From Mesobacillus subterraneus (GTDB lineage: Bacteria; Bacillota; Bacilli; Bacillales; Cytobacillaceae), in the NCBI RefSeq assembly GCF_020524355.2, contig NZ_CP129019.1:1488001-1552000 (forward strand): a DNA stretch of 64,000 nucleotides, written 5' to 3'. Below, in pieces: positions 26,372-34,681 of this stretch. The notes under the pieces are model-generated. The model did no database searches. It was given only the letters and a program-made list of their open reading frames with translations, and was not told the DNA's origin. Positions within the stretch are counted from its first letter, which is position 1, and every line of letters begins with the position of its first letter. Made by a program: the position numbers and the translations under genes.

Positions 26372-26397
26372 AAAAAACGCCATTTGGCGTTTTTTTT
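26372..26397 (+). terminator. Terminator
   Basis: AAAAAACGCCA / TGGCGTTTTTT stem with a very short loop. Confidence 0.9.
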
Positions 26398-26398
26398 A

Positions 26399-26557
26399 AG
26401 AGATAAGAAAGTATAAATTTCACTTTGAGAAATGGCCAGCTCCAGCGCCTAGCCCCTCGAGTCGCTTCGGTCCGCTCAGGTGAAGTCAAAGAACGACTTC
26501 ACCGGTCGGCCCTCCAGCGCTTGTCGGGGCTGACCATGGCGCTTGCGCTTTTCTAAT
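26399..26557 (+). repeat. Dispersed structured repeat, standard copy
   Basis: Begins AGATAAGAAAGTATAAATTT, then CCAGCTCCAGCGCCTAGCCC, TCGCTTCGGTCC, TGAAGTC-AAAGAAC-GACTTCA, CCAGCGCTTGTCGGGGCTG, and ends GGCGCTTGCGCTTTTC. AGCGCC...GCCCC can pair with GGGGC...GGCGCT, closing a multi-branched structure. Confidence 0.95.
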
Positions 26558-26703
26558 GATCAGTGTGTTGGGAATGACCGTTTATGAAAAACTAATTGAA
26601 TAACGAGAAGAAGGTTGGGAAAACTAATGACAATTAACAGTCAAATCGAAGTGAATTATCTAATAATTATTAGTATTTAGTTTAATTCTGCGGGGTGATG
26701 GAA

Positions 26704-26868
26704 ATGGGAATAGGGTTTAGCATGAATAGGATTAATCCTAATCAGACGCAGGTTTTCTTTGAGGATGGTCGATACGAAACATTGACAGATGCTGAACTTG
26801 AAGCATTCTTATCAGAGGCTTCATTGTCGGAGAGGGAAGAAACAACTGGGCAGGATTTGTTTAACTAG
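26704..26868 (+). CDS. Small conserved-looking protein
   Basis: A 54-residue frame, starting MGIGFSMNRINPNQ, acidic towards the end. GGGGTG lies six bases before the ATG (an in-frame ATG at 26698 is also possible), and a strong terminator follows the stop at once, which supports expression. Not recognised. Confidence 0.6.
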   Translation: MGIGFSMNRINPNQTQVFFEDGRYETLTDAELEAFLSEASLSEREETTGQDLFN

Positions 26869-26870
26869 AA

Positions 26871-26899
26871 AAACGCCCTGAATATTTCAGGGCGTTTGG
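26871..26899. terminator. Bidirectional terminator
   Basis: Twelve-base stem AAACGCCCTGAA / TTCAGGGCGTTT between convergent genes. Confidence 0.9.
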
Positions 26900-26910
26900 T
26901 ATATGGTGAA

Positions 26911-27471
26911 TTATGCTTCCAGCAATTGGGCTGCTTCCTCTTCTTGGACACCAGTCCTTTTTAGGAATAGAGTATATTGATCTTTAGGAATTTCATACAG
27001 ATCGTATATCTCTCCATTAGCATTTAACTGCTCATAGATGTGCTTTCGGGTTTCGTTTGCCTTCACCACATAAGGCAGCTTTTCTGCAGCTTTGATTGAA
27101 CGGATATTTACCTTCCTAATACGCATGAAAATGGTCTCAATCCCAATATCATAAAATAATTCCTGGAAGAAAGCATCCTTAGCCAAGGTATTGTATCCTT
27201 TGCCATGGAAAGGTTTCCCCAGCCAGGTACCTAAAAAGCCGGCTCCTTCTTGAATATCAAATAAATTGATCGTCCCAATTGGTGATCCCCACTCGTCAAG
27301 GATGGTCCTGGAGATTAATTCTCCTTGTTCTTCCGCTTCAATCGTTTGCTTTGTAATAAATACGAATTCTTCATATGAATGTGCCTTTTGGCGCACAAAA
27401 GGGAAGACCTCCGGATGCGCCATCAGCTCAAATAATTCATGGCAATCATGAAGATCGCGTTTCTTGAGCAT
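26911..27471 (-). CDS. GNAT-family N-acetyltransferase (RimJ/RimL-like)
   Basis: A 186-residue acetyltransferase starting MLKKRDLHDC, with the acetyl-CoA region FLGTWLGKPFHGKGYNTLA and the C-terminal RIRKVNIRSIKAAEKL typical of RimJ/RimL relatives. Start placed at ATG 27471, which has GGAGGG at the right distance; the open frame upstream to 27528 lies in a structured leader. Substrate unknown. Confidence 0.85.
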   Translation of the reverse strand: MLKKRDLHDCHELFELMAHPEVFPFVRQKAHSYEEFVFITKQTIEAEEQGELISRTILDEWGSPIGTINLFDIQEGAGFLGTWLGKPFHGKGYNTLAKDAFFQELFYDIGIETIFMRIRKVNIRSIKAAEKLPYVVKANETRKHIYEQLNANGEIYDLYEIPKDQYTLFLKRTGVQEEEAAQLLEA

Positions 27472-27640
27472 ATTGTATCCCTCCACGCAGGGCAGTCCTA
27501 TTCCGTGCGAATGTAACTGCACGGCCACCCTCGAAATTTTTTGAAGTTGCTAAAAAATTTCGGGGTGGGAATCGAACCCACTAGAACCAGGATACTGGTG
27601 GCGCACCATTTGCCTTCCCTAATCACTTTGCTTTATGAAA
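27472..27640 (-). promoter_or_regulatory. Structured 5' leader of the GNAT gene with tRNA T-arm-like hairpin
   Basis: Read on the minus strand: CCAG-TATC-CTGG, then GTGGG-TTCGATT-CCCAC (a perfect tRNA T-arm), then CCACCCCGAAATTTTTT able to pair with AAAAAATTTCGAGGGTGG, then CCGTGC / GCACGG. The T-arm and the long stem share the CCCAC strand and exclude each other. No complete tRNA folds. It may be a regulatory leader or a tRNA relic; a known riboswitch class was not recognised. Confidence 0.45.
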
Positions 27641-27744
27641 TTATATTTCCAAAGAGTATAATACAGGATATTTTTAAAAAAGAAAATAGGTTTTTTACTC
27701 TTTTTTTCTGTGTTTTTTTGCCAAAAATCTACACCGGTTTTCGA

Positions 27745-28869
27745 CTAAATCCGATAAACGACTTTGCCATTAATCATTGTCCATATGGGCTTTGCATTAA
27801 AGTGGAATGGATGGTGATTCCAAAGAACTAAATCAGCATCTTTTCCAGGCTCGATGCTGCCGACACGGTCATCAACCCGCAGGTTCCTTGCTGGCAAAAT
27901 TGTGATCCCCTCGAGTGCTTTTTGTTCCGTTAATCCTTCCCTCACCGCGATAGCCGCACAAAGATTTAAATATTGGATTGGGGTGTATGGGTGATCAGTC
28001 GTCACTGATACTTCAACCCCATGGTCAGTCAGTTCCTGATAAGTTTTCCAACTCTTATTCTTAAGCTCCACTTTCGAACGGCGGGTGAGTGTTGGACCTA
28101 CTGATACTTTTAAATTCAGGCCAGACAATTCTTCTGCAATCAAATGACCTTCGGTACAGTGCTCAATGCGTAAATCCAGATTGAATTCCTCGGCAAATCT
28201 GATCGCAGACATAATATCATCTGCTCTATGGGCGTGAATTCTTACAGGTATTTCCCGGTTCAATGCTTTAATGATCGGTTTAACTCGAAGGGACTCATGA
28301 TTTTCAGCATTCATCGCCTCGTAAAAAGCTTCCCTCAGCATTCCCATGATTCCCATGCGTGTAATGGAATCTTTATTCCCCATACTGTGAATCCGTTTCG
28401 GGTTTTCACCGAGGGCAATTTTTAGTCCTGCTGTTTCCTGGATGATCATATTCTTAACATTTTTTCCAGCGGTTTTAATGACAGATGTCGTTCCTCCGAT
28501 AACATTCGCGCTTCCTGGCATAACATGTGCAGTAGTTATACCATATTTAAGGGCATCGCTAAATGCAGGATCGAGAGGGTAAACCCCGTCAATTGCCCTG
28601 ACATGGGGACTCATCGGCTCTATTGTTTCGTTGGCATCATTGCCAGCCCATCCTGTACCTTCATCATAAAGACCGAGGTGAGTATGGACATCTATGAAGC
28701 CTGGGAGCAAAAAATTATTTTTACAATCAATAACCTCATACCCAGGTTGAATCGTCATTTCAGCTTCAATTTTTATTATTTTTCCTTCCTTTATGAGAAC
28801 ATCACAATTTGGTCTCGGCTCAGAGGTGATTGGCATTACTTTGGCGTTCTTAAGTAAAATCTCGTTCAT
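27745..28869 (-). CDS. Metal-dependent amidohydrolase
   Basis: A 374-residue amidohydrolase-superfamily enzyme related to imidazolonepropionase-like proteins. Metal motifs: DVHTHLG (about 59-65), the HAHRAD segment (about 213), IEHCTEG (about 235) and TTDHPY (about 292). C-terminal DRVGSIEPGKDADLVLW closes the composite beta-sandwich. The substrate is not predictable. It starts at ATG 28869 with GATAGGAT upstream. Confidence 0.88.
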   Translation of the reverse strand: MNEILLKNAKVMPITSEPRPNCDVLIKEGKIIKIEAEMTIQPGYEVIDCKNNFLLPGFIDVHTHLGLYDEGTGWAGNDANETIEPMSPHVRAIDGVYPLDPAFSDALKYGITTAHVMPGSANVIGGTTSVIKTAGKNVKNMIIQETAGLKIALGENPKRIHSMGNKDSITRMGIMGMLREAFYEAMNAENHESLRVKPIIKALNREIPVRIHAHRADDIMSAIRFAEEFNLDLRIEHCTEGHLIAEELSGLNLKVSVGPTLTRRSKVELKNKSWKTYQELTDHGVEVSVTTDHPYTPIQYLNLCAAIAVREGLTEQKALEGITILPARNLRVDDRVGSIEPGKDADLVLWNHHPFHFNAKPIWTMINGKVVYRI

Positions 28870-29050
28870 TTTCCATCCTATCCTGTCATTATTTTCTTGT
28901 ACAATGGCTAGAATTAAAGGGGTAAGTCATTCTGTTCCTCCTAATAGGGGACCCTTAATTTTCATTATAATGAAAAAGTTCATCGAAAATGAATCTTTTT
29001 TCCTGCTTTTCCGTAAAGTTTAATATATGAATATTGAAGGGAGAAAGTCG

Positions 29051-29371
29051 ATGCCAAAAAATGATGAAAGACTTATTGCAGCAGGCATTTATGTTATTAG
29101 CTTTTTTACTGCTTTTCTAGGACCGTTGATTATCTGGCTGGCTAAAAAGGATGATTCCAGCTATATTGATTATCATGGAAGAGAGTATATGAACTTTTTT
29201 ATTTCTTATACGGTATATGGAATTGTCAGCGGAATACTGGTCATCCTGTTGATTGGTATCTTCATGTTATGGATCATCGGGATTTTAGCCATGATATTCA
29301 CCATTGTAGGTGCGATAAAAGCATATGAAGGTCAAGAGTATCGAATTCCATTCATTTTCAGGCTGCTGTAA
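29051..29371 (+). CDS. DUF4870-type membrane protein
   Basis: A 106-residue protein with three hydrophobic segments and the family-like pattern DYHGREYMNFFISY and GAIKAYEGQEYRIPF. ATG 29051 has GGGAGAAAG upstream; the open frame from 29027 adds eight unlikely codons. Function unknown. It precedes the yxlEFG-like genes but is separated by about 200 bases. Confidence 0.8.
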   Translation: MPKNDERLIAAGIYVISFFTAFLGPLIIWLAKKDDSSYIDYHGREYMNFFISYTVYGIVSGILVILLIGIFMLWIIGILAMIFTIVGAIKAYEGQEYRIPFIFRLL

Positions 29372-29575
29372 CATATCAGATGATCAATCCATTATCCGGC
29401 ATATTATATGCCGGATATTTTTTATGCGTTTTTCGCTCGGTTGCTTCATCCGTGTAATTAGGATTGAAGTGGTTGCAATATTTTATAAAAAATCTGCTCC
29501 AATAATGTAACTTTTTTGAACGAATTTTTTTTTAAGCCGTCTTATGGATGTATAACAAATAAGGAGGTCATTAAA

Positions 29576-29776
29576 TTGGAATTATTCGCTGATATTAATT
29601 GGGCTTTAATTGCACCTATATTGTTCATTCAAGTTATTTTATTAGTTGTTGCGGTGATTGATTTAATAAAAATCGAAAAAACAAACGGTCCGAAATGGGT
29701 TTGGGCAATCGTTATATTAGTGGTTAACATTATTGGGCCAATCCTGTATTTCTTGATTGGAAGGAGAAATCAGTAA
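29576..29776 (+). CDS. yxlE: PLDc_N-domain small membrane protein, YxlE-like
   Basis: A 66-residue, two-helix membrane protein with the PLDc_N pattern (KIEKTNGPKWVWAI, GPILYFLIGRR). Starts at TTG 29576 behind AAGGAGGTC. Its stop overlaps the next ATG by one base. In B. subtilis yxlE, yxlF and yxlG follow sigY; here no sigma-factor gene is present. Confidence 0.8.
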   Translation: MELFADINWALIAPILFIQVILLVVAVIDLIKIEKTNGPKWVWAIVILVVNIIGPILYFLIGRRNQ

Positions 29777-30684
29777 TGCCCTTAGTCAGAGTAGAAAAGT
29801 TAGATAAGAATTTTAAGGACTTGAAAGTGATTAAAGGGTTGAATTTCGAGTTGGAAAATGGGAAGTGTGTAGCTTTAATTGGAGCCAATGGGGCAGGAAA
29901 AACAACTACATTGAAAATGCTATCTGGGCTTCTTGAACCTACAAGAGGAAAAATCACTTTCGTGGGAGAAAAGCAGGGGGATGACCATCGTCGGTTGATT
30001 GGCTATCTTCCGCAGCATCCTGTATTTCATGATTGGATGACGGCAAGGGAATTTCTTGAGTATGTAGGTAAGCTATCAGGATTGCCTGCAAAGAAAGCGA
30101 AGGAGCGGTCAGCTGAGCTTTTAGAACTTGTGGGGATTGCCGATGCGAAAAACAGGAGAATTGGCAAGTTTTCCGGCGGGATGAAGCAGCGTTTAGGGAT
30201 TGCACAGGCTATCATACACAGGCCGAAACTGATCATGCTGGATGAGCCAGTTTCAGCTTTGGACCCTTTCGGCAGACGAGAGGTTCTTGAACTGCTGGAA
30301 AAGTTAAAAAGGGAAGCAACTGTATTATTCTCTACTCATATCCTAAATGATGCCGAAGAAGTTTGTGAAAGTATTTTGTTTCTGCATAATGGCGAAATAA
30401 TTGAGTCAGGAACAATGGATGAATTCAGGGAGAAATATCATCAGTCAAAAATCGATCTTGTTTTTAGTAAAGCAGCCTCTAGTTACCTACAATCCCTTTT
30501 AGAACACCCACAAATCGTTTCAATGGAAATAGAAGGCAATAAAGTAAGTATTTATACTGAAAATCTTGAAGCAGTAAAAGAGGTTATACTGACCCTTGCA
30601 GCCAAAGAGAACTGGCCGCTCACTAAATATGAAATTGGTTCAATCAGTCTTGAAGATGTATTCATGAAGGTGGTGCAAAAATGA
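29776..30684 (+). CDS. yxlF: ABC transporter ATP-binding protein, YxlF-like
   Basis: A 302-residue ATPase with Walker A GANGAGKTT (about 36-44), signature FSGGMKQRL, Walker B LIMLDEPVSALDP and the H-loop STHIL. A C-terminal extension after about 210 is typical of drug/antibiotic-type exporters. Translationally coupled to yxlE upstream and yxlG downstream (four-base overlap). Substrate unknown. Confidence 0.9.
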   Translation: MPLVRVEKLDKNFKDLKVIKGLNFELENGKCVALIGANGAGKTTTLKMLSGLLEPTRGKITFVGEKQGDDHRRLIGYLPQHPVFHDWMTAREFLEYVGKLSGLPAKKAKERSAELLELVGIADAKNRRIGKFSGGMKQRLGIAQAIIHRPKLIMLDEPVSALDPFGRREVLELLEKLKREATVLFSTHILNDAEEVCESILFLHNGEIIESGTMDEFREKYHQSKIDLVFSKAASSYLQSLLEHPQIVSMEIEGNKVSIYTENLEAVKEVILTLAAKENWPLTKYEIGSISLEDVFMKVVQK

Positions 30685-31460
30685 AGCAATGGTTCACTTT
30701 ACTGAACAAAGAATTCCTTGAGATGACAAGGAATTATAAATGGATTTGGATGCCAATTACCTTTATTTTGCTTGGAGTGATGGATCCTCTGACCACCTAC
30801 TATTTGCCGGAAATCCTTAATTCTGTAGGCGGCCTTCCAGAAGGGGCGGTATTTGAAATGCCTGAACCTTCAGCTCAAGAAGTTTTTATCATGAGTTTAG
30901 GACAATATCAGATGATCGGGATTTTAATCATCGCCCTCTCCATGATGGGAACAGTTGCGGGGGAGAGAAAGAGCGGTGTCGTACAGCTGATCCTCGTAAA
31001 ACCAGTTTCCTATTTTTCTTATATCACGTCCAAATGGGCAGCTGCACTTATATTAATTGTCGTATCTTTATTTCTAGGTATGCTGGCAAGCTGGTATTAT
31101 ACTGGCGTTCTGTTTGAGTTTATCCCGTTTGGCGCTTTCATTGAATCGTTCGGTGTATATTCATTATGGCTCATATTGGTGTTGTCCTTCGTAATCCTTT
31201 GCAGTGCAATGTTCATGCAGCCGGTCGCAGCCGGAATGACAGCGCTTTTTACGATCTTTATTTTCACATTAATAGGAGGTTCCTTTCAGCATTTACTCGA
31301 ATGGAGTCCGACACAGCTCCTTTCTTATGTATCAGAAAGGTTGATTACCGAAACGTGGACCGACCATGTCTGGCCAGCGACAGGTTTAACTATAACAATG
31401 ATAATTTTATTTGTATTGTTGGCAACATACATCTTTAACAGAAAAGAGCTTGCAGAATAA
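30681..31460 (+). CDS. yxlG: ABC transporter permease, YxlG-like
   Basis: A 259-residue ABC-2-type permease with six hydrophobic segments (about 21-40, 70-92, 110-135, 148-170, 175-200, 230-252) and the motif ERKSGVVQLIL. It pairs with the preceding ATPase, whose stop it overlaps. In B. subtilis the equivalent proteins act in negative control of SigY; here the role may be general export. Confidence 0.88.
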   Translation: MKQWFTLLNKEFLEMTRNYKWIWMPITFILLGVMDPLTTYYLPEILNSVGGLPEGAVFEMPEPSAQEVFIMSLGQYQMIGILIIALSMMGTVAGERKSGVVQLILVKPVSYFSYITSKWAAALILIVVSLFLGMLASWYYTGVLFEFIPFGAFIESFGVYSLWLILVLSFVILCSAMFMQPVAAGMTALFTIFIFTLIGGSFQHLLEWSPTQLLSYVSERLITETWTDHVWPATGLTITMIILFVLLATYIFNRKELAE

Positions 31461-31462
31461 AG

Positions 31463-31490
31463 TCTGGTCAATGACTAGGTCTTTTTTTTG
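31463..31490 (+). terminator. Weak terminator after yxlG
   Basis: Imperfect stem AGTCTGGTCA / TGACTAGGTCT followed by TTTTTTT. Confidence 0.55.
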
Positions 31491-31721
31491 TAGGCAGGAA
31501 GAACTGTTTTTTATCCTGGATTTGTCGAAATGTTTCGAGAAAACAGTGATTAAAATAATTCTTTTAACATCTTTCTTTGGAAGAATATCTTAATTAAAAT
31601 CTCCTGAATAATAATATAGGTCTATTATTCTTATTAAGTAAGGATTTTCATGTCGTATTCATTATATTGTTAAAATATAAATTTAAAATATAATGAAAAT
31701 TAAGAAAAAGGGAGGGGTAAT

Positions 31722-33110
31722 ATGTCGACAAGAAAGAGACTTTACGCAGGAACACTCGCTGTGCTTCTAGGAGCAGCTACCATTTTTAATGCAGGAGTAA
31801 CAAAAGGGGAAGCAGAATCCACTACTAAAAATACTTACCTGGTCATTTTTAAAGACCAGCAGGGACTTCCAGCAGGTTTTGCGGAGGCTATCAATAAAGC
31901 CGGAGGCCAAGTGGAAGATAAATTGGACAAGCTCGGAGCTGTAGAGGTTACCTCTAACAATGCAAACTTCTTAAAGGAAGTGAAGAAATCAGCTCTTGTT
32001 TTAGAAGCAGGAGTGGAAAATACTGTTTATCCTGAACAGACGATTGAAGGACAGACAGTGGCTGTTGATGATCTAGCTGATGGAGCTGATATTTACAATC
32101 AATATATGTGGGACATTAAGCAAGTAACTAATAATGGCGAATCATGGAACTTGCCAGGAGGAACGGGACTGTCTGTAGATGGAGAGGATATTGTAGTCGG
32201 TGTTATTGATACAGGAATTGATTACAATCATCCTGATTTAAAAGAAAATTATGTTGGCGGTAAGTCATTCGTACCTGGTTATGACGATCCGATTGACCAG
32301 AACAGTCACGGTACACACGTTGCTGGTTCTATTGCGGCAAAAGGAAGAGCTCTTGGAGTAGGGCCAGATCTGAAAGTGACCTCTTACAGAGTATTTGGTC
32401 CATCGGGCGGTGCCGCAACTTCTCATATTGCAGACGCTCTCATGACTGCGGCAGACGATAATGTGGACGTTGTAAACATGTCCCTTGGCGGATATGACTG
32501 GTTCCAGGATCCTGCGTATGCAACGAAAGACATTGTTGCCGATGTTCAGTTGTTCAACCGTGCGATCCAGTACGCAATCAAGAAAGGTGTAACCGTGGTT
32601 GGATCTGCCGGAAACAATGCAGTGGACCTAAGGAGCCCTGGAAAATTGTCAGGTGATGACAAAGGTGCAACTCACAGAAGTCCTAGCAGCCAGACAATGA
32701 TCAGGGTATCTGCTGGTGGGGCTCAAAAAAATCTTGCATTCTACTCCAACTATGGTGTAGGTAAAATTGACGTAATGGCTCCCGGAGGCGACCTTGGACC
32801 AAACTATGATTCCTCAACAGGAGCGGGAAGAGATAATAGCTACCTGGCTTTGAGCACAGTACCATTGTTCAATACGAATAAAGAGATTATTGGTCACGGA
32901 TACGGCTATAAAGGTGGAACTTCAATGGCTGCTCCGAAAACAGCAGCACTTGCAGGTGTGGTAATCGCAAAGCATGGCAAGGATAACCTTACTCCCTCTC
33001 AAGTTAAAGCAATCATCCAAAACTCAGCGGAAGATCTTTTCAAACCTGGGTATGACGAGCAATCTGGCTATGGTCTGATCAATGCAGTAAATGCATTGAA
33101 ATTGAAATAA
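31722..33110 (+). CDS. Subtilisin-like serine protease (S8), secreted
   Basis: A 462-residue exported protease: signal peptide (about 1-30), an inhibitor-like propeptide (YLVIFKDQQGLPAGF), then the S8 domain with Asp in DTGIDYNHP (about 164), His in HGTHVAG (about 196), the oxyanion region SAGNNA, and Ser in GTSMAAP (about 401). The layout matches extracellular and lantibiotic-leader-type subtilases of bacilli. GGGAGGGG precedes the ATG. Alone, and ended by a terminator. Confidence 0.95.
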   Translation: MSTRKRLYAGTLAVLLGAATIFNAGVTKGEAESTTKNTYLVIFKDQQGLPAGFAEAINKAGGQVEDKLDKLGAVEVTSNNANFLKEVKKSALVLEAGVENTVYPEQTIEGQTVAVDDLADGADIYNQYMWDIKQVTNNGESWNLPGGTGLSVDGEDIVVGVIDTGIDYNHPDLKENYVGGKSFVPGYDDPIDQNSHGTHVAGSIAAKGRALGVGPDLKVTSYRVFGPSGGAATSHIADALMTAADDNVDVVNMSLGGYDWFQDPAYATKDIVADVQLFNRAIQYAIKKGVTVVGSAGNNAVDLRSPGKLSGDDKGATHRSPSSQTMIRVSAGGAQKNLAFYSNYGVGKIDVMAPGGDLGPNYDSSTGAGRDNSYLALSTVPLFNTNKEIIGHGYGYKGGTSMAAPKTAALAGVVIAKHGKDNLTPSQVKAIIQNSAEDLFKPGYDEQSGYGLINAVNALKLK

Positions 33111-33118
33111 TCTATTAT

Positions 33119-33153
33119 AAAACCGGACAGGAACTTTTCCAGTCCGGTTTTTA
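33119..33153 (+). terminator. Terminator
   Basis: AAACCGGAC / GTCCGGTTT stem and T-run. Confidence 0.9.
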
Positions 33154-33238
33154 TGTTAAAAAAAGGTAGAATGATTAGGCTCTTTGATTAATAGACTTAG
33201 AATGACGAAATAGATTTTTCTTCAAGGAGATAATAGAT

Positions 33239-34030
33239 ATGAGCATTCGGCAATATTACCTACAGACAGCCTATATCAGTTTAAATGGCTCTATTATATC
33301 AGCAGGGTTTCTTACGATTATTTTGACCGCAAGCCTGCTGTTTTCCTGGAATATACCTCTGTTCCTTGTGGCAGTGCCATTCTTGTTGTTCGTTTTCCTC
33401 CACTACAACCGTTTTATTTTATATAAAAACAAATCAGAAGAGAGTGCGGAGGCATTTCATCGATATGATGATAAGCAACTGCTAGAGCAAAACAATCTGC
33501 TGATCGGCTTCGCACCTGCCCCGGCAGTGAGATTATTGTTTTTTACACCTGACGGAATGCTGGCCGGTGAATTAAGAGAATTATCTTCTAAAAGCTATCG
33601 CTGGTTTATCCCATATTTCTTAGATAAAAAAATTATGAAAAAAATTGGAATCTTTGACTCCGAAGGAAATTTGGAAGGATGCTTGATACAAGAGCGAAAC
33701 AGGTTCAAAATCCTAACTGGAAATAAAGATGTGATTGGTGTGTTTTATCCTAAGAAGGCGGCTAAAGAGACTATTGGATTTGCTTTCCTAAGTGGGGGGC
33801 GGAAAATGAAAGTGGATAGAATCACTGGGGCGAAGCTCGATTTAAAGTTTATTCAGGAAGGCGGCAGAACGGCTGCAAGGCTGCAAAGAGGTTGGTTGCC
33901 ATTGGAATGGACAAGGTTTTTCAAAGAAGCCAATACCCCCGTATTAACATTCGACTATACGTTGGGACAGGCAGAAAGGCTGGCTGTACTTGCAGCAGTT
34001 GCCAGTGCTTATATGTATTATGATCATTAG
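33239..34030 (+). CDS. Membrane protein with soluble C-terminal domain, unknown
   Basis: A 263-residue protein with two adjacent N-terminal helices (about 17-38 and 40-60) and a beta-rich soluble domain from about 85 (VRLLFFTPDGMLAGELREL, IGIFDSEGNLEGC). No family recognised; the domain has some look of Tubby/LURP-like folds but this is weak. AAGGAGATAA precedes the ATG. Confidence 0.65.
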   Translation: MSIRQYYLQTAYISLNGSIISAGFLTIILTASLLFSWNIPLFLVAVPFLLFVFLHYNRFILYKNKSEESAEAFHRYDDKQLLEQNNLLIGFAPAPAVRLLFFTPDGMLAGELRELSSKSYRWFIPYFLDKKIMKKIGIFDSEGNLEGCLIQERNRFKILTGNKDVIGVFYPKKAAKETIGFAFLSGGRKMKVDRITGAKLDLKFIQEGGRTAARLQRGWLPLEWTRFFKEANTPVLTFDYTLGQAERLAVLAAVASAYMYYDH

Positions 34031-34117
34031 TTTGAAAATTGTACCATTTTTGAAAGTTTCGTTTATCTTCGATTCGAAAAGGTTAACAAATAATAGACAC
34101 AAGAAGGAGGTTGGAAC

Positions 34118-34413
34118 ATGGTAAGCCAACAATACCAAGATTGTATCCAGGCGTGCCTAGAATGTATCGAAACCTGCAATGTTTGTTTTGATTCCTGTTT
34201 ACAAGAAGAGAATGTGAAAATGATGGCAGAGTGCATAAGGATGGATAGAGAATGCGCTGAAATCTGTGGCATGGCAATATCAGCGATGCAAACGAACAGC
34301 CACTTTGTCAAGCCTGCGGCAATGAATGCAAGAAACATGACCACGAGCATTGCCAAAAATGTGCAGAAGCGTGCTTTAAATGCGCAGAAGAATGTAGAAA
34401 AATGGCATCTTAA
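34118..34413 (+). pseudogene. DUF326 Cys-rich four-helix copper-binding protein, deleted and frameshifted
   Basis: The first part (CIQACLECIETCNVC, CIRMDRECAEICG) is typical of the DUF326/Csp-like four-helix bundle that binds copper through Cys. After HFVK the frame changes: the downstream +1 frame reads ACGNECKKHDHEHCQ, CAEACFKC and CAEECRKM, then stops at 34413. The join lacks roughly ten expected residues, so a short deletion not divisible by three is the simplest cause. As read, translation would run on to 34486 with a nonsense tail. AAGGAGGTT precedes the ATG; a terminator follows the ancestral stop. Confidence 0.85.
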
Positions 34414-34420
34414 TACGAGG

Positions 34421-34454
34421 AGAACCAGCAAAACTGAAAAGCTGGTTCTTTTTA
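34421..34454 (+). terminator. Terminator after the DUF326 gene
   Basis: AGAACCAGC / GCTGGTTCT stem and TTTTAT. Its position fits the ancestral stop at 34413, not the extended frame, which overlaps it. Confidence 0.88.
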
Positions 34455-34681
34455 TATTTGTAAAGGGAAAAGTCGATGTGGATTAGCACAAAATCGCCTA
34501 GCAAGGAAAAAAGATAAAAGAAGATGCTGTACAATGCCACAAGCTTGTCTGAATAAGGAAAAAGGGTAAAAGCAGAAGTCATAAATATTATCATGAATTT
34601 TACCCTTCTTACCTACAATATTGAACAATTCCATTATTTATGGCATCTTTTTATATAAAGAAGTAATTTGGGGGCGTTACA

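Noticed and set aside
27540..27620. A tRNA gene at the T-arm-like sequence
   Set aside because: The T-arm is perfect, but no acceptor partner, D-arm or seven-base anticodon loop can be formed.
27541..27831. Plus-strand open frame reading GVGIEPTR
   Set aside because: It is the antisense of the structured GNAT leader; such peptides arise from translating tRNA-like DNA. It has no ribosome binding site.
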